This document shows, in pieces, positions 32,060-40,217 of a DNA stretch of 64,000 nucleotides. The DNA comes from JARYLZ01 sp964388275 (GTDB lineage: Bacteria; Bacteroidota; Ignavibacteria; SZUA-365): contig CAYLZD010000003.1 of NCBI GenBank assembly GCA_964388275.1, forward strand, positions 62,001 through 126,000, written 5' to 3'. How positions within the stretch are numbered: the stretch's first letter is position 1; each line of letters opens with the position of its first letter. The notes below the pieces were generated by a model, which saw only the letters and a program-made list of their open reading frames with translations, was not told where the DNA came from and did not search any database. A program made the position numbers and the translations under genes.

Positions 32060-33742
32060 TCAGTTCATTGACATCGAGGAGCGAGGGTCGCCTATCTTCC
32101 AGTTCCCGATGCCTTCCAAGATTCCCATGGTGCTGATGTTCGTCTGTTTCAACCGCCTGTTCACCGCCACGACGTCCTTGATCCAGTACATGAAGGTAAA
32201 GGGTTGCGACTGATGCAAAATCGCCTGGATTTCCTTCCAATACCTGGCCGCCTCCTGTTCGTTGGGAGCGACTTTTCCGAGTTTCAGCAGAGTTGCCACC
32301 CGGGCGTTCTGGAAGCCGGCCGTGTTGAACGGATTGCTGATGTCGCCCCACCTGTCCGACGGATCGATGGCGAGACTGACGTTGAAACCGCCGAACATGG
32401 CGTCGAATTCCTTCTTCCGCACGCGCTCATAGAGCACGGTCGGTTCAAGAGGAGTGAGATTGACGATGATGCCCAGTTGCTTGAGATTTTCCTGCACAAC
32501 AGTTGCGGCATAAAGACGGCGGGAGTTGCCGGCCCCGTAGAGCAATTGAAACTCGAAACGGGTTCCCTGCCTATCGAGCACGCCGTCGCCGTCGGTGTCC
32601 CGCCAGCCGGCTTCGTTGAGAAGTTTGCGCGCGCGGTCCGGATCGTAAGGGTACGGCCTCAAATCGTAATTTATGGCCCAGCGGAAAAGGGGAGAGAAAT
32701 CGGACACGGCCAGCTCTCCGTAAGCGCCGAGCCGCGAGTCCAGTATCGCCTTCCTGTTGATGCCGTAGGTAAGGGCCTGACGAACTCGCTGGTCGCCGAA
32801 CATCCGGTGCGGAAGGAGCGTCTTTCCGCCCGACTTGTTGTACTCAGCGAAATCGATGTTCGCCCATGCGATATAATCGTACTGGCGAGGGGGAAGGGTC
32901 TCCAGCCTGATGTCCTTGTAGCTGTCCTGCAATTCCTTGATGTCCTCGAGGTACACCGGCCACATGAGGTCTATCGTTCCCTTTTTCAACTCGGTTAACC
33001 GTGTTGTGGATTCCTGTATGATGCGGAACACAATGCGTTCGAGTCTGGAGGGTCCGGGGAAGGTGCACTTCAGGTTCGAAGCGAGAACGATGTCCTGGTG
33101 CGGCACCCATTTCTCGAATTTGAAAGGCCCTGCGCTGAGCGGCTTGGAATTGGCGGGATGCGTTCGGATGGAAGCCCTGTCCACATCTTTGAAAATATGC
33201 TTCGGTATCGGCGGGATGGTGAGATGGAATAGCTGCTCGGGATAGGTCGTCGAGAAATGGAAAATCATCGTGGTGTCGTCGAGGATCTCAATGCTCTTGT
33301 CGACATCGAAATTGCCGTCCGTGGAGATCATGTTGTCGACGTAGTAACGGTTCGGACTCGCGACCAACGGATCTCCCACCAGGGAGTAGGTGAATTTGAT
33401 GTCCTCGGGCGAGAGCAGGACGCCGTTCTCCCAACGAACGTCATTCCTTATGACCAGCTTCACATCAAGGCCTTTGTTTAGGAATTCCCACCGGCGCACC
33501 AGCGCGGGTTGATAGATCAGCTTGCCCTGTATCATGTCGAAGGTCAGCTCGAACATCTGCGGATACAGGGCATACTGCACTTCGGAGGAAATAGCCGAGC
33601 TGGTGATCACAGGATTGAAGCTTTCAATATCGCCTGTAAGAGCCACAACGGCGGTGTTCTCCATACCGGCGGGGCCGGATTTCCCGCATGAAAGGCTCAA
33701 TATGCTGAGCAGTGCGAACACCGGTAATAATCGCGCGGACAT
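32060..33742 (-). CDS. Peptide ABC transporter substrate-binding lipoprotein (SBP_bac_5)
   Basis: A 560-residue extracytoplasmic binding protein that captures oligopeptides or similar ligands and delivers them to the two permeases downstream. It has a type II signal peptide with lipobox LSLSC (Cys19), so it is membrane-anchored. SBP_bac_5 features: FNPVITSSAISSEVQYALYPQMFE, VRWENGVLLSPEDIKFTYSL (the family's DGxPLTAxDV region), HRMFGDQRVRQALTYGINRKAI, and YDPDRARKLLNEAGWRDTDGDGVLD. Ligand specificity cannot be predicted. AGGAGG precedes the ATG. A GC-rich hairpin separates it from hprK upstream. Confidence 0.92.
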   Translation of the reverse strand: MSARLLPVFALLSILSLSCGKSGPAGMENTAVVALTGDIESFNPVITSSAISSEVQYALYPQMFELTFDMIQGKLIYQPALVRRWEFLNKGLDVKLVIRNDVRWENGVLLSPEDIKFTYSLVGDPLVASPNRYYVDNMISTDGNFDVDKSIEILDDTTMIFHFSTTYPEQLFHLTIPPIPKHIFKDVDRASIRTHPANSKPLSAGPFKFEKWVPHQDIVLASNLKCTFPGPSRLERIVFRIIQESTTRLTELKKGTIDLMWPVYLEDIKELQDSYKDIRLETLPPRQYDYIAWANIDFAEYNKSGGKTLLPHRMFGDQRVRQALTYGINRKAILDSRLGAYGELAVSDFSPLFRWAINYDLRPYPYDPDRARKLLNEAGWRDTDGDGVLDRQGTRFEFQLLYGAGNSRRLYAATVVQENLKQLGIIVNLTPLEPTVLYERVRKKEFDAMFGGFNVSLAIDPSDRWGDISNPFNTAGFQNARVATLLKLGKVAPNEQEAARYWKEIQAILHQSQPFTFMYWIKDVVAVNRRLKQTNISTMGILEGIGNWKIGDPRSSMSMN

Positions 33743-33789
33743 GACTGCCTCCTGAGAAGGTAGGGTGTTGGATCCTTGACTTTTTGAGC

Positions 33790-33810
33790 GAGACGCGCGG
33801 AACGCGTCTC
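33790..33810 (-). terminator. GC-rich hairpin between hprK and the ABC transporter genes
   Basis: GAGACGCG (33790-33797) and CGCGTCTC (33803-33810) form an 8-bp stem with a 5-nt loop. It is in the 165-nt gap after hprK. The minus-strand downstream bases are A-rich rather than T-rich, so it could be a Rho-dependent pause, a processing site or a weak terminator. Confidence 0.4.
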
Positions 33811-33907
33811 CTTAAAGATTCGTAAAAGAACATTGAAAAGCAACTCCGGACGTCGCATCGCGGGCTGAACGGCTTCTCTCGCCGCCATTGCGGCCTGTCG
33901 CCCCGGA

Positions 33908-34945
33908 CTACTCGAAATCGTGCTCCAGCCAGTCGATCATGGGATCTGAAGATTCGTCTGCATCAGCCTTTTTCTCAAGAAGTTCCTGGAGTCGCCTGGA
34001 AAACAACTGCGCCGAGTCGTGCCCGTAATGCTTGAGAAGGTAATTCAGGGCTATTACCTCCGTTATTACTGTGACGTTCTTTCCGGGGAAAATGGGAAGC
34101 CTAACTCTGGGCACCGACACGCCGAGTATCGAAAGTTCCTCCGCATCCAGTCCCGTGCGAGTGTAATCGGTCACGTCGTTCCACTCCTCGAGCTGCACGA
34201 TGATCTCGATGCGCTTCTGAAAACGGATGGACCTGATGCCGAAAATGCTCTGTATGTCGATCAATCCCAGACCGCGGACCTCCATGAAATGCTTGACGAG
34301 GGAGCTTCCCGATCCCATCAGTATCCCCTCTCCCTTGCGGATCGCCATCACCACGTCGTCGGCCACCAGCCGGTGTCCTCTCTCCACGAGGTCCAGGGCT
34401 ATCTCGCTCTTTCCGATGCCTGAACGGCCGATGAACAACACCCCGATGCCGTATACATCGACGAATGCTCCGTGGACAATGGTCTTGGGGGCGAACTGGT
34501 CGTCCAGGAAATCCCCGAGAAAATAGACGGCCTTGGTCGTCTCATGCCTGGTCGTGAACACCGGCACCTGGTTTTCGGTGGCGATGGCGAGAAGGTCATC
34601 GTCGAGGGTGTTGCCGGCCGTCACGACCATGCAAGGCAAGGGAAAGGCCAGCAGGCGTTGAAAAGCGCTGGTCCTGCGAGCGGGTTTTCGTGAGCGCAGG
34701 TAGTTGATCTCGGTGTTTCCCAGCACCTGGACCCTGTGATACGTGTACAATTTCACGTAGCCCGCCAGCGCGAGTCCGGGACGGTGCAGATTCTTGTCCG
34801 TAATTTCACGTTCGCTTTTTTCCAGCCCGTTCGCTGATTTCAACGACAGTCTAGTGCGGTTTTTTTCGTACAGCGTCCTGACGGTTATGCTTTTCTTCGT
34901 CGCTTCCTTCAGATCGGAAAACGGATTCTCTGAGTTGTATTTCAT
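33908..34945 (-). CDS. hprK: HPr kinase/phosphorylase
   Basis: HprK phosphorylates and dephosphorylates a serine of HPr-like proteins, linking carbon or energy state to regulation. The 345-residue protein has the N-terminal HprK domain (HRVQVLGNTEINYL; PCMVVTAGN) and the C-terminal kinase domain. The latter carries Walker A GRSGIGKSE, HRLVADDVV and the HprK signature MEVRGLGLIDIQSIFG. Length exceeds typical HprK (about 310) by an N-terminal segment starting MKYNSENPFSDLKEATKKSI. No PTS genes are in the window. It follows hpf by 79 nt, an order reminiscent of the proteobacterial rpoN-hpf-ptsN-hprK cluster without ptsN. Confidence 0.93.
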   Translation of the reverse strand: MKYNSENPFSDLKEATKKSITVRTLYEKNRTRLSLKSANGLEKSEREITDKNLHRPGLALAGYVKLYTYHRVQVLGNTEINYLRSRKPARRTSAFQRLLAFPLPCMVVTAGNTLDDDLLAIATENQVPVFTTRHETTKAVYFLGDFLDDQFAPKTIVHGAFVDVYGIGVLFIGRSGIGKSEIALDLVERGHRLVADDVVMAIRKGEGILMGSGSSLVKHFMEVRGLGLIDIQSIFGIRSIRFQKRIEIIVQLEEWNDVTDYTRTGLDAEELSILGVSVPRVRLPIFPGKNVTVITEVIALNYLLKHYGHDSAQLFSRRLQELLEKKADADESSDPMIDWLEHDFE

Positions 34946-34969
34946 TTGCGCTTCTTCTTTTTATGAGAA

Positions 34970-34991
34970 GGGCGGACCTTACGGCCCGCCC
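34970..34991 (-). terminator. GNRA-capped hairpin between hpf and hprK
   Basis: The minus-strand RNA would fold GGGCGGGCC / GGUCCGCCC (34991-34983 and 34978-34970) into a 9-bp stem containing one G-U pair, closed by a GUAA tetraloop. No U-tract follows on the minus strand, so it may be a processing or attenuation structure that sets the hpf to hprK ratio rather than a full terminator. Confidence 0.45.
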
Positions 34992-35024
34992 GAAAAAAGT
35001 GAGCACCGGCAAGCGGGCGTCTCT

Positions 35025-35321
35025 TCAGGCTCCCCTGCGTTTGCCCTTGTATTTAAGGAGTTGCCGCTCCAATTTAAGCACGGCGTTGTCTATGGACTTG
35101 TAGAAGTTGTCGGATTTCTCGATGGCGACGAGATTCGCGCCGAAAACCGACAGGTTGATCTCCGCGATCTTAACGGAGTCCTTCACTTTCTCGAATCGAA
35201 GAATCACGTTGCCGGTCACGATGCCGTCATAGTACTTTTTGAGCGTGGAAACCTGTGAGAGAGCGTACTCCTTCAGGCCGTCGTGAGCTTTGAAATGGCG
35301 CGCTGTGAATTGTACGTTCAT
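35025..35321 (-). CDS. hpf: Ribosome hibernation-promoting factor, short form
   Basis: A 98-residue S30AE-domain protein that binds the 30S decoding region and silences ribosomes in stationary phase. The sequence MNVQFTARHFKAHDGLKEYA, then ILRFEKVKDSVKIAEINLSV and DNFYKSIDNAVLKLERQLLKYKG, follows the beta-alpha-beta-beta-beta-alpha family plan. It lacks the C-terminal dimerisation domain of long HPF. Its ATG overlaps the xerC stop (ATGA), so translation is coupled to the recombinase gene. Confidence 0.92.
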   Translation of the reverse strand: MNVQFTARHFKAHDGLKEYALSQVSTLKKYYDGIVTGNVILRFEKVKDSVKIAEINLSVFGANLVAIEKSDNFYKSIDNAVLKLERQLLKYKGKRRGA

Positions 35322-36265
35322 GGCGTGACTCCTTCCTTGTAACGGGGAATAATATATGAACGCGGGTGGGCTGCCTCGTACACCCGTTTGAGATGTTCGG
35401 TTGAAACATGCGTATATATCTGCGTCGTGGAAAGACTCTCGTGACCCAGCAGTTCCCTGACGGCCTCCAGATCCGCCCCCCTGTCGAGCATATGCGTGGC
35501 GAAAGTGTGCCGCAACACATGAGGACTGCATTTCACCTGGCCTTCGATGCCCGAGAGCATTTTCGTGACGATCGAGTGGACACCGCGGGCGGACAGTCTT
35601 CCGCCCCTCACGTTCAGGAACACCGCCGACTCGTCTCTGGTTTTGCCTTGCGCGTCGAATCTGCGGTGGACGGCCTCCCGCCAATTATCGAGAGCCGCGC
35701 GGGCCTGCGCGCCGATCGGAACAATTCTCTCCTTGCGGCGTTTTCCGAGGACCCTGATCATTCCGCCCGGCAGATTGACGGCGTCCCAGTTCAAGGCCAC
35801 CAGTTCTGCGAGTCGTATCCCGGCGCCGTAGAAAACCTCGAGCAAGGCCGCGGCTCTGGCGCCATCGAAGGACGACTTGTCGGGCAGGTCCAGCAAGTCC
35901 GCCAAAGCCCTCTGCTCAACATAAGCGGGCAGTGTCCGCTCCAGCTTCAGGGATCGGATATGCTCGGCCGGATTAGTCCGCATATGTCCTCTCAGCACGG
36001 AAAAAGCGAAGCAGGAACGGAGTGCGGCGAGTTTTCTGGACACGGTTCTGCGTGAGTATCCGTCGTCTATCAAGCGCGCCAGATACTCCCGGATCGTATC
36101 GCGATCCACTCCGTCCGCGTCCACTTCTTCAATGGAGAACGACGTCTTCAGCCATTCCGAGAAATGCCGCAGGTCGGCGCCATAAGACCTCAGAGTATGC
36201 GGCGAGGCGTTTCTCTCCGCGGACAGGTATTCAAGAAAGAGCGCGATGATCGCCCGCATTCGCAT
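35318..36265 (-). CDS. xerC: Tyrosine recombinase XerC/XerD
   Basis: Resolves chromosome dimers at dif together with a partner recombinase. The 315-residue protein has the N-terminal SAM-like core-binding domain (FLEYLSAERNASPHTLRSY) and the catalytic domain with all residues. Arg is in FYGAGIRLAEL, Lys in LGKRRKERIVPIG, His/Arg in SPHVLRHTFATHML, His in LLGHESLSTTQIYTHV, and the nucleophilic Tyr in the last motif. Position between topA and hpf, and normal length, favour a housekeeping Xer protein over a phage integrase. XerC versus XerD cannot be settled here. Confidence 0.92.
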   Translation of the reverse strand: MRMRAIIALFLEYLSAERNASPHTLRSYGADLRHFSEWLKTSFSIEEVDADGVDRDTIREYLARLIDDGYSRRTVSRKLAALRSCFAFSVLRGHMRTNPAEHIRSLKLERTLPAYVEQRALADLLDLPDKSSFDGARAAALLEVFYGAGIRLAELVALNWDAVNLPGGMIRVLGKRRKERIVPIGAQARAALDNWREAVHRRFDAQGKTRDESAVFLNVRGGRLSARGVHSIVTKMLSGIEGQVKCSPHVLRHTFATHMLDRGADLEAVRELLGHESLSTTQIYTHVSTEHLKRVYEAAHPRSYIIPRYKEGVTP

Positions 36266-36270
36266 CCGGA

Positions 36271-38526
36271 TCAGGCTGCAACAAACATCGGGTCAAAGGG
36301 TTCAAGGTCGAGCGTAAAGTCCTCCTTGCATTTCGGACACTTAAGGTACTCGCCTTTTTTCTGCGTGAACTTATGAAGAAGATAATCATTTTTACATTTG
36401 GGACAAGGCGTGGCCTTGAGCCGTTCCCAGGAGACGAAATCACACTCCGGATACCGTGTGCACCCATAGAAGGTCCTTTTCGTTTTCGATGTCCGCGCCG
36501 CGATCTCGCCTTCTCCGCAGCGTGGACAGCGTATCCCGAGTGTGACAGGCCGGGTGAATCTGCATTCCGGATAATTCGAACAACCGATGAATTTGCCGTA
36601 GCGGCTCTGTTTGAGAAGCAGTGGGTGGCCGCAGGACGGGCATTTTTCGTCGATTTTCATTTTCTCCGCATCCTCGGGCAGCGGTTTGGCGTTGCGGCAT
36701 TCAGGATACCCGCTGCAAGCCAGGAACTTGCCGTTGCGCCCCCAACGGATGATCATGGGCCGGCCGCATTTATCGCACTTGTCATCGGTCTGTTCCATCA
36801 AACGGGCTTTCTCGGGCGACACGCTGCCCAGAAGTTCGATAAAAGGCCCGTAAAAGTCGTTCAGCACTTTCAGATAGGTGGCCTCTCCCGACGCGATCGT
36901 ATCCAGCTCCAGTTCCATTTGCGCCGTGAACGCGGCGTTGAAAAGCGAAGAGAAATACTGTTGAAGCAGCTTGTTGACGTCCATTCCGAGCGTCGTGGCA
37001 TACAGGCGCCGCTCTTTCTGCTCCACGTATCCCCTCTCCTGAACGGTGCTGACAATCAGCGCGTAGGTGCTCGGACGTCCGATTCCCTGCGCCTCCAATT
37101 CGCGGACCAGGCTGCTTTCGGTAAAGCGGGGCGGCGGCTTGGTGAAATGCTGGTGCTGGTCGAGAGACCTGGGCTTGACGGAATCACCCGCCGACAGCCC
37201 TTCCGGGAAATCGGAAAACTCCTCGTCCGCATCGCCGTTCTGCGATTCCGGCTCGAAGTCGTCATACACCTGGAGGAAGCCTCTGTATGTGTAAACTGAC
37301 CCGACGCTGCGAAACTGGTACGGCCCGCCTTCGACCAGCACCGTGGTCTGCTGCATGCGCGCCGCCTCCATTTGGCTTGCCACGAAGCGTTTCCAGACCA
37401 ACTCGTAGAGCGCGTACTGTTCGGCCGTCAGGTATTTTTTCACCTTCCGCGGAGTATTCTCCATGGACGTAGGCCTGATGGCCTCGTGGGCATCCTGAGC
37501 CGATGCCTTGACGCGGAAGACGCGGGGTTCCGCCGGCAGCGCTTCCTTGCCGTACCGGCTCAGGATATGCTCCCTGACGGCATCCAGCGCTTCCTTGCTC
37601 ACGCGTGTCGAATCGGTGCGCATGTATGTGATCAATCCGGCCGATCCCTCATCACCGAGTTCGACGCCTTCGTATAACTGCTGAGCGACAATCATCGTCC
37701 GCTTCGCCGAGAAACGGAGTCTGTTCGACGCTTCCTGCTGCATTGTACTCGTAATGAAGGCCGCCGGGGGAGTTCGGGATATTTCCCTTTTCTGAATGTC
37801 GGATATGGCGTATTGTTCCCGCTTCAGGAGATCGAGCAGCGAGTCGGCAGCCTCACGGTCCGGGATTTCCGGGTCCTTGCCGTCGATCTTCACCAGTTTC
37901 GCGTGGAATTGCCCGTCCTCGGGTTTCTCGAACTCTCCTGTGATGGACCAGTATTCCCGCACGACAAAGGACTTTATCTCCTCCTCCCTCTCGCAGATGA
38001 AGCGCAGCGCCACCGATTGCACACGCCCGGCCGAGAGCCCCTTGTAGATCGTCTTCCAGAGAAATGGACTGACTTTATATCCCACCAGACGGTCCATCAC
38101 TCGGCGAGCTTGCTGCGCCAGGACCATCCGTTCGTCGATTCGCCTCGGATTGGACATGGCCTCGCGGACGCCCGTTTTGGTGATCTCCGTGAAGAGGATC
38201 CGATGGATCGGCTTGCCGGCTTCCTTCAGGGAGATCTCCTTCGCGATATGATGGGCGATGGCCTCGCCCTCGCGGTCGGGGTCGGTTGCGATATATATGG
38301 AGGAGGCGCTGCGCGCCCTGGTTTGAAGATTCTTGATTACCTGGGTTTTGCCTCGTATCGTCACATAACGCGGTTCGAAGTCATTCTCGACATCGACTCC
38401 AAGGTCGTTCGATGGAAGATTCTTGATATGACCGACCGTCGCCTCGACTATATAGTCTTTGCCAAGATACTTATTGATTGTCTTCGCTTTGGAAGGAGAT
38501 TCGACGATTACTAATGAATGTGCCAT
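36271..38526 (-). CDS. topA: DNA topoisomerase I
   Basis: Type IA topoisomerase that relaxes negative supercoils. The 751-residue protein starts MAHSLVIVESPSKAKTINKY (Toprim). It has IYIATDPDREGEAIAHHIAKE with the metal-binding Asp residues, the active-site region LITYMRTDSTRVSKEAL with the nucleophilic Tyr, and RFTESSLVRELEAQGIGRPSTYA. At the C-terminus there are four tetra-cysteine zinc ribbons: CDKCGRP...CSGYPEC, CPSCGHP...CSNYPEC, CPRCGEG...CTRYPEC and CPKCKND...CPKC. It ends 5 nt before xerC and follows smg, a common Bacteroidota order. Confidence 0.96.
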   Translation of the reverse strand: MAHSLVIVESPSKAKTINKYLGKDYIVEATVGHIKNLPSNDLGVDVENDFEPRYVTIRGKTQVIKNLQTRARSASSIYIATDPDREGEAIAHHIAKEISLKEAGKPIHRILFTEITKTGVREAMSNPRRIDERMVLAQQARRVMDRLVGYKVSPFLWKTIYKGLSAGRVQSVALRFICEREEEIKSFVVREYWSITGEFEKPEDGQFHAKLVKIDGKDPEIPDREAADSLLDLLKREQYAISDIQKREISRTPPAAFITSTMQQEASNRLRFSAKRTMIVAQQLYEGVELGDEGSAGLITYMRTDSTRVSKEALDAVREHILSRYGKEALPAEPRVFRVKASAQDAHEAIRPTSMENTPRKVKKYLTAEQYALYELVWKRFVASQMEAARMQQTTVLVEGGPYQFRSVGSVYTYRGFLQVYDDFEPESQNGDADEEFSDFPEGLSAGDSVKPRSLDQHQHFTKPPPRFTESSLVRELEAQGIGRPSTYALIVSTVQERGYVEQKERRLYATTLGMDVNKLLQQYFSSLFNAAFTAQMELELDTIASGEATYLKVLNDFYGPFIELLGSVSPEKARLMEQTDDKCDKCGRPMIIRWGRNGKFLACSGYPECRNAKPLPEDAEKMKIDEKCPSCGHPLLLKQSRYGKFIGCSNYPECRFTRPVTLGIRCPRCGEGEIAARTSKTKRTFYGCTRYPECDFVSWERLKATPCPKCKNDYLLHKFTQKKGEYLKCPKCKEDFTLDLEPFDPMFVAA

Positions 38527-38561
38527 GCTGTAGGTTTCGGTGCTCGTTCTTCAGAGAACGC

Positions 38562-38584
38562 CGGACCCGGGAGGTTCGGGTCCG
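38562..38584 (-). other. Hairpin in the topA leader
   Basis: CGGACCCG (38562-38569) and CGGGTCCG (38577-38584) form a perfect 8-bp stem with a 7-nt loop, within the 98-nt gap between smg and topA and about 36 nt before the topA start. No T-tract follows on the minus strand. It could attenuate or stabilise the topA message. Confidence 0.4.
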
Positions 38585-38624
38585 CGAATAGTCCCTTTGT
38601 GAACGTGTTGCGGGTCTGCGCCCG

Positions 38625-39083
38625 TCAGTGAATAGTATCCTTGCTGTTGAGCATCAGCCTGCTGCCCACCCGGTCGGAATCATCATAGTCGAACATGATG
38701 GAAGCGGCGATGGTTTTCATCTCCGGCACGCCGACGCTGCCGAAGCCGGCCATCATAATGCGATCGATGGCCAGTTCCACCTCCATGTCGTCCAGCAGGC
38801 CCAATTCGCGCAATTGTATCAGATAACCGTGCGCGTCCGGAGTGATGACCCCCCGTTCGGAGTCGTGCAGTATTCGATGAGAATGATCCGAAAATATCTT
38901 TTCCTCGGACAGGAGGTTCTCGCCGAGGTTTATTTTGTCGAACAGCCAGCTGAAAGCCGTGCTGATCTCGTTGTCCGTGTATCCATGCTCGGACAATATG
39001 CTGAGATCGATCTCGCCGAGGCGTTTGTCATGCCTCATTTCATGGATGAGAAATACGATTATTTCAACGATTTTTTCCTGCAT
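38625..39083 (-). CDS. smg: DUF494/Smg family protein
   Basis: A 152-residue cytoplasmic protein of the Smg family. MQEKIVEIIVFLIHEMRHDK and GYTDNEISTAFSWLFDKI match the conserved N-terminal region, and LDDMEVELAIDRIMMAG matches the later conserved helix. The function is not established; the gene commonly neighbours topA or dprA, as here. A good sigma70-type promoter lies just upstream, directly after ybeY. Confidence 0.88.
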   Translation of the reverse strand: MQEKIVEIIVFLIHEMRHDKRLGEIDLSILSEHGYTDNEISTAFSWLFDKINLGENLLSEEKIFSDHSHRILHDSERGVITPDAHGYLIQLRELGLLDDMEVELAIDRIMMAGFGSVGVPEMKTIAASIMFDYDDSDRVGSRLMLNSKDTIH

Positions 39084-39113
39084 TTCGGTTTTTCTTCAAT
39101 CATTCTCCCGGAA

Positions 39114-39142
39114 AATGTAGACTATCCGCAAAGCAATGTCAA
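39114..39142 (-). promoter_or_regulatory. Sigma70-type promoter for smg-topA-xerC-hpf-hprK
   Basis: On the minus strand a perfect TTGACA (39142-39137) and TACATT (39119-39114) are spaced by 17 nt. It lies in the 60-nt gap between ybeY and smg, about 30 nt from the smg start. Confidence 0.6.
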
Positions 39143-39143
39143 G

Positions 39144-39578
39144 TCAGCTTCGCGTCCTCAGCTTCCGAAAAGCAATTTGCAGGTATTTGTCTTCCTTATC
39201 CTTCATGGCTTTACGCTCGAGAGGAGTGGCGTCAGAATAACCGCATGCGTGCAACGCCCCGTGTATGGCCAGCCGCATGAACTCCTCGACCACAGGCGCC
39301 CTGTATTCCCTTGCCTGCTCACGCGCCGCGTCTGCGCTGATGTAGATCTCGGCCTCGATCTCGCCCGGTTCGCCGAGCGGAAACGTGATAACATCCGTGT
39401 CCTCGTCGCTTCCGAGATACTCTCTGTGGAGACGGCGCAATTCGCTTCCTTCGACCACGACGATGCCGACACGGGCGCGCTTTGCGCCTTCGCCCGACAG
39501 CGCTGTTTTGCAGGCCTTTTCGAGCGCGACCCGGCCTATTCGTCCCGTCGGCGCCGCGAAGGCAACCGTCACCTTCAC
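39144..39578 (-). CDS. ybeY: Endoribonuclease YbeY (rRNA maturation factor)
   Basis: Metal-dependent RNase that matures the 3' end of 16S rRNA and takes part in ribosome quality control. The 144-residue protein has LRRLHREYLGSDEDTDVITFPL, the family's second block, and the metal site HGALHACGYSD with His106 and His110. The third ligand, His in most bacteria (HxxxHxxxxxH), is Asp116 here, a substitution that I recall also in Bacteroidota homologues. The GTG start overlaps the stop of the upstream gene by four nt (GTGA). Its usual partner PhoH/YbeZ is encoded near the left end of the window. Confidence 0.88.
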   Translation of the reverse strand: MKVTVAFAAPTGRIGRVALEKACKTALSGEGAKRARVGIVVVEGSELRRLHREYLGSDEDTDVITFPLGEPGEIEAEIYISADAAREQAREYRAPVVEEFMRLAIHGALHACGYSDATPLERKAMKDKEDKYLQIAFRKLRTRS

Positions 39579-40045
39579 GGTTTGGTCGCCTGAGGGAGCT
39601 CGCCTTCGTCCTCTTCCGGCAGAATCAACTCGGTCAGAGATAAAGCGACTCCTGACATCATCACCTCCGGTCCGAGAGTCGTGAAATCGCCGGACAGGAG
39701 CGAACGATCCACGTTCGCATACAGCGAGCATCCGCCGTCCCGCTCAACGATCAGTCCGGAGACTTTCCCGCCGGCTTCCGCTACGAAGGTGACTTCGCCC
39801 AGCAATTCGCTGATTACCACGCCCGAGCAGTGCTGGAGCTGGAGGTTGGCGCTCGGAGTGTATAAACAGACCAGGGCGCCGGTAGCCGGCCCTATCGGTA
39901 TTTCCGGATAGATTTCCAGCGACATTTGCCGCGTCGGCTCCGTTCCGGCGATATCATATCTGAAATGATTCGCCTCGCTGCGGGGTTCGACTCCGAGCAC
40001 AACCCCGATAAGCGAGAGTTGCTCCTGCGAAATCGGCCCGTTCAT
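39575..40045 (-). CDS. Hypothetical protein upstream of ybeY
   Basis: A 156-residue soluble, acidic protein with no recognised family and no signal peptide or membrane segment. It is rich in beta-type segments (QMSLEIYPEIPIGPATGALVCL as an example is split around VCL; VSGLIVERDGGCSLYANVD; MMSGVALSLTELILPEEDE). Start 40045 has GGAGAG upstream, and the gene is translationally coupled to ybeY through a GTGA overlap, which is good evidence that it is real. A function linked to rRNA processing would be guesswork. Confidence 0.65.
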   Translation of the reverse strand: MNGPISQEQLSLIGVVLGVEPRSEANHFRYDIAGTEPTRQMSLEIYPEIPIGPATGALVCLYTPSANLQLQHCSGVVISELLGEVTFVAEAGGKVSGLIVERDGGCSLYANVDRSLLSGDFTTLGPEVMMSGVALSLTELILPEEDEGELPQATKP

Positions 40046-40217
40046 TGTCTCTCCGTTGTCTGATACATGGGACGAATATAGTGAAATTCGCCGCAACAGC
40101 TCAATCGATCGCGGACGCAGCGCCGCGGGAGCGCGCCTTGCCAGCAGGCGCAACTTTCCCGCGTCGCCGTCGCGGCGTATATTGTTTCTCGATTTGAATT
40201 CACACCGGAAATCAATG

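Noticed and set aside
35318..36265. Integrase of a mobile element
   Set aside because: It is in a conserved housekeeping order with topA and hpf, with no attachment repeats, phage genes or compositional change.
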